From assembly GCA_948099385.1 (NCBI GenBank), contig CANUEZ040000107.1, positions 434,001 to 498,000 on the forward strand: DNA of 64,000 nucleotides, read 5' to 3'. Source of the DNA: Fasciola hepatica (Eukaryota > Platyhelminthes > Trematoda > Plagiorchiida > Fasciolidae). Below, in pieces: positions 57,947-64,000 of this stretch (position 1 is the stretch's first letter; the number at the start of each line of letters is the position of its first letter). The position numbers and the translations under genes were made by a program. The notes below the pieces were generated by a model, which saw only the letters and a program-made list of their open reading frames with translations, ran no database searches and was not told the DNA's origin.

Positions 57947-59290
57947 GGCTTTTATCCACACTGTTTATCGAATCTCTCAAGGAAACTGAGCTTCGGAGTG
58001 AACGGCAAACTGGGTAAGTTGCTCTAATTCACAAGGGAGGTTGAAGGGACCGGGTGACTAACTGCCGGCCCGTGGGTCTGCAATCAGAACTACTAGGGTT
58101 TATGGGAAAATGATCAAAAATGCTTCGGTAATGCACCTGGAGGAATACAGCCCGGTCGCCAACGAACAGCATGACTTAAGGAGGAACAGATCCAGCATTT
58201 TTAATGAGGCGACCGAGGGTTTGGGCCAGGGATGAAGTTGGGAGCATGCTATCTGGACTTCTGTAATGCGTTTGATAGTGTAAAACCTGTTGCCTCTGCA
58301 TAAGACAGGTTGGTGGGCGTGACTGCAGGGCTAATGGAGTGGTTAAAAGCTTACCTAGTTGAATGCGGATTCTACATCAAGGTGAAGGATGCGAAGTTCT
58401 CGATGGCAACTGCACCTGGTGGGGTCACTCAGGGATCCGTACTGTTCCTGATGTATGTGAACTACCCTCCGCGGGGCCACAAGATCACCCTGTCTCATTT
58501 TCGTTGATGATGTGAAAGTTCTTGGATGCCCAGGGTCTAACCAGATTAGTGTGGACCTAGATGCCTCCTGCCGTTGTTGCGTAGTTGTGACTTGTCTCTG
58601 AATCTCGTAAAATGCCCACCCCTGATTGCCCAGGGAACCAGCGGAATGCGGTACTTGAACGCGGACAACCCGGAACAACTTATCCAGTAATTCGAGGTCA
58701 AGGTTTTAGCCATGGTCGTTTTAATTGACAATAAACCCTCGGTGTAATGTCCGCAGGCGGCCAAAGAGGCAAAATAGAGCCCTGTATCAGCTGTGCAGAA
58801 CTCTTACATCAAGAGACCCCGGGGAGAGGCTGCCACTATTTACGATGCGTATCCTACCCCACTTGGAGTTCACAGTTCAAGCCTGGGCTCCGCAGTTAGT
58901 GACAGACACTTCCTTTCTGGAGAAGGTTCAAAGAAGGTTCATGGGAACGGTGCTGGGGCCACAAGGGCTGCAGTACGAGGACAGGCTAGCTGAGCTAAGG
59001 TTTTTCTCGCTGAAGAGCGGGAGGGTTCCGAGGGACTTGATTGGAACAACGAAACAACCAAATGGTTTGTCGGCCGCAAACAAGCTGCTGCGTATCCATG
59101 ACGGAAACTCCCCTCTTTGTGAACACCAGGTAAAGCTAACCAAGCCCAGAGCAAATAAAACCATCAGGGCCCAGTCGTTGCCTTGCAGGGCAATTACCAG
59201 CTGGAATTAACTTCCCGAGGCGGTGGTGGAAGCGAACATCGTGGCAGAGTTCAGAGGAAAGCTGCAGGCTGCTTGGGCACACATCTTCCC
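57947..59290 (+). pseudogene. CR1-like RT and C-terminus, 3' part of BEL-interrupted LINE
   Basis: HLEEYSPVANEQHDLRRNRS-like sequence (58130-58195), MKLGACYLDFCNAFDSV (58230-58280, first catalytic Asp intact), LMEWLKAYLVECGFYIKV, APGGVTQGSVLFLMYVN (58400-58465), then FVDDVKVLG in another frame (about 58500-58525, catalytic box intact as FVDD), and the 161-residue frame 58725-59210 with LCRTLTSRDPGERLPLF, HLEFTVQAWAPQL, KVQRRFMGTV, YEDRLAELRFFSLKSGR and, after a stop, LPEAVVEANIVAEF. The most complete CR1 RT here, yet frameshifted at least three times. Confidence 0.85.
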
Positions 59291-59299
59291 CGACTACCC

Positions 59300-59570
59300 G
59301 TGTATTAGCTTCTTGACAATAGTAGTCGTATTTTGGTCCGCTTCAGCATTCTCTTTCTTCCTCCCTTTCTGTTCTGTCTCTCCTTATTCCTCTTCCTCAG
59401 TTCCTTTCGGTCTGCTTAAGTACCACCCCAAATACTCCTTCGTTTCCCTGGACCTTGCATTCCTCGCTTTTTTTAAGAGATCTCATAGCCGGGGATCTTG
59501 ACGGTTGCTGAAATAGAGATTCTGCTGGTTTCCGCGGCCTACTTTATTAAAATGTCGCTCTTCGCTACTC
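59300..59570. other. LINE 3' region
   Basis: T-rich, non-coding sequence after the CR1 ORF2 stop; probably its 3' untranslated region. No clear tail repeat. Confidence 0.4.
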
Positions 59571-59719
59571 TCACTGACAGCAACCCTGACATGTGTCACT
59601 CTCCCAGCTCCTGAAAGACATAGGATCCAAGAAAGTCGACGCACGACAAGACCCGAGAGCCAGCAGGAACAGGAAACTGCGAAACGGCAAGGCCGGGCGA
59701 TGAGCGGTTCGAAAATGTA

Positions 59720-60115
59720 GCTGTCTGATGTCTGACAGATTTTCCAAGACGGAACATCTTGGGCCTCTCAAGCTGAGCGGACTGACGCGAAGCTGAACTT
59801 TCTCCCACTATTGGGTGGTTTATCCTCCAGATCGCGAGCAGTTCAAGACGTAAGATACGACCGAGAATGGTGTCATGAATCTTTTCGCTTTGTATAGTGG
59901 TCTCTCTCCCAGTTCGCCGCCAATACCAGATGCAAGGTACTGTCAAGATTTGTATTTTGAACCCTTTCCTCTTTTCCCATTGCCGTTCATTCGGTGAACT
60001 AACTTCAAGCTCGCCGGTGACATTCAGATAACAAGAACATCACAATATCGGGGACCATTTGGGCTTCGGCCGCGTACCAGTGTTCTACTTTAGGACTTTA
60101 TAGTGCTCTTGCTTT
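59720..60115 (+). repeat. Dispersed repeat R, copy 3
   Basis: gacagattttccaagacgga, then cagatgcaaggtactgtcaa, ttgtattttgaaccc, gataacaagaacatcac, gggaccatttgggctt and gtgttctactt, in the same order as copies 1 and 2. It ends about 20 bases before LTR F. Confidence 0.75.
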
Positions 60116-60133
60116 GAAACTGGCAGTGCTGTC

Positions 60134-60480
60134 TGTAACTGTTATTCTTACTGTGAGCAACGCGTAGCCAAATCAAAACGAATCCCAAGACCAGAACAAG
60201 ATTGATTCGTAGTTTCTACGGTACTGAATTAACAAGCGATACCCATATTTATATGTACAAACCTCAGCTGTACGGCCACAATTTCAGGTACCATCGTCAC
60301 GGAAGTCCAAGTTGGAACCAAAATTATGCCACTTCACGTGAGCCAAATATATACAAATTTTGAAGTGCAGTGATTGATGCATGCCGTACTCGTTCCAGGG
60401 TCAATGAAATAAAGAGCATAGTCTCAACAATACAAGTACATGACAACGGCTAGAGAGGATTTCCACGCATGTACGTTACA
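60134..60480 (-). repeat. BEL/Pao LTR copy F (3' LTR of copy 3)
   Basis: 347 bases from TGTAACTGTT to GTACGTTACA on +, reverse orientation. Its left end (gcaacgcgtagccaaat) and right end (gaggatttccacg ... gttaca) match copy D. On the - strand it is preceded by ggaggatttggtgggcgg, the same polypurine tract as copy 1, so it is the 3' LTR of the copy 3 element lying to its right. Confidence 0.8.
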
Positions 60481-61154
60481 CCGCCCACCAAATCCTCCCA
60501 CGAAACGTTCAACCAAATAGGGGTACTGATTCGCCCCAACCTACATAGTCCCTAATTCAGTGCATGAGCAGCTCTCTATGGGCTTCATCTATCGTTGGCC
60601 AGTGGCAGACACGCTTGCAGGTTCCTTGAGGTTATGCTCCATATCTCGGCGCCCTGGAGTTTCTTCTGAGAGTGATACCACGTTATCCGTATACGAAAAA
60701 GGGCTTCGATGTGATCGGGATGCGTAGACAGATTACTGAATTTGAAAGAAAAGGCTGCCCGAACAACAATAAAGTACATAGCAAGATGAAGACTGAGAAT
60801 TCATGATGGAAATGGAGATGGCTACAGGGCACTCGAACATCAGGGGCTCAAGCTGTAGTGTTATCACATTAGAAGTATGTTTGACTCACTTCTTATATCC
60901 CCTTGGACACAGGTTGAATAACAATGCACATAGATCACGGAAAAAAAAATATTTTCACAAACGGTCAACAAGTGCTTGTTCAAGAGTTTCCGCTAGTTCA
61001 CGAACAGTGTCGTGTCGAATGATGAGCTAAAGTTTCGACAACTAACTACGTAGTAAATAGTTAACCCCGTATGAAATTAGACACGAATACGGTTGAAAAA
61101 CGGTGTGAAGAGTGGGGTCCCAAGGGAGGATGCTTGAGGAATAAATAAATAAAT
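60481..61154 (-). other. BEL copy 3 3' untranslated region
   Basis: Lies between integrase and LTR F; similar in length to the 575 bases between integrase and LTR C in copy 1. Contains a gaataaataaataaat tract at about 61138. No coding signal. Confidence 0.5.
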
Positions 61155-62735
61155 TCATCCTAATTTGGTACCAGCAGACTGGGTTTTAGCTTGGTCTGTA
61201 GCGTCGACTTCGCCCTTGCTATTGTCACCTTCAAACTGACGTATCTTACGGATATTTCGCAATACGTCTTCTGTGTTTGTCCTCACCATCACCGTGCGCA
61301 CGAGGCCATCGATTTCTGTACGGCAGTCCTTGATCACTCCAGTCAGCCAATCATCCAAAATTTCCAGAGAGCTTGTGCCAGGTGGTTTATTTGTTTCCAT
61401 CCAACGATATGCGTTCCACGCAGAGTTTTTGGCTTGATTGCTCCTATGTTCGACCGCAGTATTACCAGGTCGTTGAGGGTGAGGGCCGGTTCGCCTTCCG
61501 GGTCTGGGATAATCGGCACCAGAGGTCACTCTTTCGGTGTGCGTTTTACTTCTGTCAGTAAAGCAGTCAGCGTCTCGTCATCGAGGGTTTTTTGTGAGGT
61601 CGGAGCTGTGAGTATTTTCCTAGTCGATCGTATCAGCCTTTACCAAACCCCACCACGATGACTGGCACAAGGTGGGTTGAAGTGCCATTCTATTTCCTTT
61701 GCTGCGGTCTTGTGTTGTATTTTGGCGTGGTCCAGGAGGTTCCACCATTTCTCTAACTCCTTGTCAGCTCCAACGAAGTTCGATCCATTGTCTGAGTAAA
61801 CATTCTTGGGGACGCCCCGCCTCGCGATGAACCTTTGAAGGCCATTAGAAATGGATCGGTGGTCATATTATGAATTGCTTTAAGATGGACTGTTCTGGAT
61901 TGTAAACATATTATCAGGCAGCCATACCTCTTTGCGTGCTCCTTTGCTGTCGTACAAGTACCGGGCTAAGTTACTCGACGCCAATTTCCACGAACGGGCA
62001 CTATCCCGGTTGAACTCTCACGGCTGGAAGAGGGGCCATCATTTGTTGGCCTGCTACCACACTCCGGCCACGACAAGTGATGCAGTTGCCTATGACTCGC
62101 TTGACCGTCGCTGGTACTTTTGTCACTCAAAATCGTCGGCGTATATTGTTCAATAAGTGACTCAAACCTGCTTGTCCCTCTTCTCGATGTGCATGGTCTA
62201 TCAGGCATCCCGTTAAGCAGTGGTCACCAGGGACTATTATGGGGTGTTTTGTTTCGTACTCTAGACTTGAATTCGTCAGCCACCCTCCAACTCTCAGTAG
62301 TCCGTTGGCTTGGATGGGGTTTAGTCTTATACTGCTGTGCAACAGCCTGCTTCCTTTGGCGTTATCATCTATCCTGGCTAGCTCGCGGGCCTCGAACGGG
62401 AAAGCGTCTGGTTGTAGTAGGCGTAGAACGTCTGGTTCGGCTTGATTCAGCTCGCCCGGTAGTATCGTCCCCACATTTAATGTGCTTTGTGGTCGTGCGC
62501 CCTTCATAATCAATGGGAGCACTTTGCATCGTGTCCACCGGACTACGGCTCTTAACATTTTTGTCCAGTTGGGAAATTGGCACAGTTTTATTAGGCTTAC
62601 GCTTCCCGTGACGTTTGTAGCCAGTATCAGTCTTCTGGTCTCGATATCGCCATCATCAGCTTTAGGTATTATTAGCGTTGGCCACATCTCTTTAGATTCT
62701 GTTGGGAAGTCCGGTCCCATTGTCCACATCCGCAA
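61155..62735 (-). pseudogene. BEL/Pao integrase, copy 3
   Basis: 62735-62127: connector with LFRPP-type start lost, FPNWTKMLRAVVRWTRC, GLLRVGGWLTNSSLEYETKH and the start of the zinc part. About 61860-61690: catalytic core GLQRFIARRGVPKNVYSDNG followed by SNFVGADKEL and KEIEWHFNPP (second Asp and Glu regions present). 61640-61450: LTALLTEVKRT and LTLNDLVILRS. 61330-61220: C-terminal TVMVRTNTEDVLRNIRKI (DUF5641-like). At least three frameshifts; 62126-61900 is poorly preserved. Confidence 0.85.
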
Positions 62736-62927
62736 CCTCTTTAGTGTTTTCAGGCCTCCTGAGCAGAAGCCGGCCGGGTTACTGGCGGGTTGTACGTAGT
62801 GCCGTTGATCGGTTTTAGTCGACTCGTGGATAATAGTGATTCTCTTGGCCGCGAAGGTGTCAAAGCGAATAGTAATGTTGTTTATGTAATGTAGTACCGT
62901 GGCTGAGTCCGTCCAAAAGTTTGGTTC

Positions 62928-63314
62928 TCAGTTTATCCGGTCGAGGCATCTCTTAATCGGCGTCGCGGCTTTCGCGGCCAGTACTGCTGCCGTCAGTTCC
63001 AGCCTTGTAATAGACACCGTTTTCAGTGGAGCCACTCTCGCCTTTGCGAATAATACCTGACTGTGCTGCCTACTTTTTTCGTCCACCCAGCAGCCGTAAG
63101 CCACTATCCCGTTGTCTATTTCTGATGCATCGGAAAACAAGTGGCGTTGGGCACCCCTTGTGCACCGGATTCCCGTCAAGCATCTTTGTATTTTGATCTC
63201 ACCAGGTTGATTCAGGCTGTGCAGCCAGCCGCGCCATCGCTTATCGTCGTCATCCTGGGGAGGTTCGTCCCTAACCTGTCCCTCTCTGGCACAGCGATTG
63301 CGGCAGGCACTCAC
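62928..63314 (-). pseudogene. BEL/Pao RNase H, copy 3
   Basis: A 129-residue open frame with LHSLNQPGEIKIQRCL, HLFSDASEIDNGIVAYG (first Asp), VLFAKARVAPLKTVSI and TRLELTAAVLAAKAATPIKR. The second Asp (WTDS) follows near 62910 in decayed sequence. Confidence 0.85.
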
Positions 63315-63321
63315 CCGGTAA

Positions 63322-63900
63322 CTACCATGGCAAAACGAAACCTATGGGATCGTAGAGGTCTGCGACTGCTGATGGGATTCCTCTCCGTGTGACTGGTCGT
63401 TTGGGTAGGTCCAGAGTGAATATGAATTCGTCACCTTCGGGTTTCCATCGAAGTCCAAGCGTGCGCTCAGTTTCTGAAGAGGATCCCAAAAGCTCTCTCG
63501 TACACTGCATTTTCTCGGACTTCGGGATAACATTGGGCACCTCCTGGCTGTTTGAGGTCCATTTAGCGAGTCTAAATCCCCCGGCCTTCAGAGTGACGAT
63601 CAGTTTGGTCACATATGGAATCGCAGTGTTTGGGTCTTCAAAGGAACACAGAAAATCGTCCACGTAGAAGTGGTCCATTGCTCTTCCTAACAAATTGTTG
63701 GTGCCACCGAAATTTTTGAGGATATCTCGGAGGGCTAAATTAGCAAAAAAGGGTGTGATACCGTCCCAAAGGCATGATCGGTCAGCCTGTACTCGTCTGA
63801 CGCACGATTTTCGTCACTTTCAGGCCACCAGAGAAGACGAAAGGCCTCTATCTTGAAGTCTTGAAGTCTCGAAGTACTACATGGATTCGGGGCTTTCAGC
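63322..63900 (-). pseudogene. BEL/Pao reverse transcriptase, copy 3 (3' half)
   Basis: Near the edge: FRLLWWPESDEN and DEYRLTDHAFG, then after a frameshift FFANLALRDILKNFGG, and the 124-residue frame 63322-63693 with the catalytic box DHFYVDDFLCSFE (intact YVDD), LKAGGFRLAKWTSNS, ERTLGLRWKPEGDEFIF and DLYDPIGFVLPW. The N-terminal half of RT is outside the window or lost in 63900-64000, which is purine-rich and not recognisable. Confidence 0.85.
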
Positions 63901-64000
63901 CCAATTGTCCCGGTTCTCGAGGAAATCTTTGATCTTCTGTTGGATTCACCGAGCTGAAACGAGAGTAAAAAAAGGCGAGAGTGGGCGGGGGTGCCGGCGA

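Larger units (their letters stand above)
60134..63900 (-). mobile_element. BEL/Pao LTR retrotransposon copy 3, cut by window edge
   Basis: Reads leftward: RT, RNase H, integrase, 3' untranslated region and 3' LTR. Gag, protease and 5' LTR would lie beyond 64000. Its protein pieces are diverged from copy 1, so it is a different insertion or subfamily. Confidence 0.85.

Noticed and set aside
1..64000. tRNA or rRNA genes
   Set aside because: No conserved tRNA box pair or rRNA core sequence was noticed on either strand; a dedicated search was not possible.

Overview
This window reads as repeat-dense, non-genic DNA from an animal nuclear genome. The evidence is spliced-looking exons with GT/AG borders, and decayed copies of retroelement and DNA-transposon families found in animals (APE-type CR1/Jockey-like LINEs, BEL/Pao LTR elements, a Tnp2-like transposase). 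Nothing prokaryotic was found: no operons, ribosome binding sites, rRNA or tRNA. The element mix suits an invertebrate, and a flatworm is plausible, but the species cannot be fixed from the sequence. I recognise no host protein-coding gene; every coding stretch I can name belongs to a mobile element and almost all carry stops or frameshifts.

Layout. 1-1190 is unassigned. About 1190-6890 is a family-I LINE on the + strand: C-rich leader, endonuclease, linker, reverse transcriptase (RT), then a pyrimidine-rich 3' region ending in an A/T-rich tail. From 3951 to 22327 lies a giant inverted repeat: arms 3951-12330 and 13950-22327 (about 8.38 kb each, near identical) around a 1.62 kb unique spacer. 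Each arm carries the 3' half of the family-I LINE and, on the opposite strand to it, a decayed Tnp2-like (EnSpm/CACTA-type) transposase followed by exons resembling the N-terminal module of DUF4806-type proteins. 22328-27300 holds an older family-I fragment, LINE tails and a small inverted repeat. 27300-30540 is a decayed CR1-like LINE.

The second half is a stack of nested retroelements. BEL/Pao copy 2 (31332-35830, +) has a 5' LTR, gag, protease and RNase H. A CR1 LINE at 36280-41990 is split by an antisense purine-rich insert (about 37055-40250) and by LTR copy A. Another decayed LINE lies at 42380-45050. A further CR1 LINE (ORF1 at 46980-48030, endonuclease to C-terminus at 56380-59290) is interrupted by BEL/Pao copy 1 (48037-56283), whose RT is itself interrupted by a solo LTR (52093-52468) with a perfect 5-bp target duplication. 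BEL/Pao copy 3 runs off the right edge on the - strand (60134 to about 63900).

The most noteworthy signals are the 8.4 kb palindrome, the transposase plus DUF4806-like exon set inside it, and one LTR family of seven copies in which three copies share an identical 242-bp core between diverged ends.
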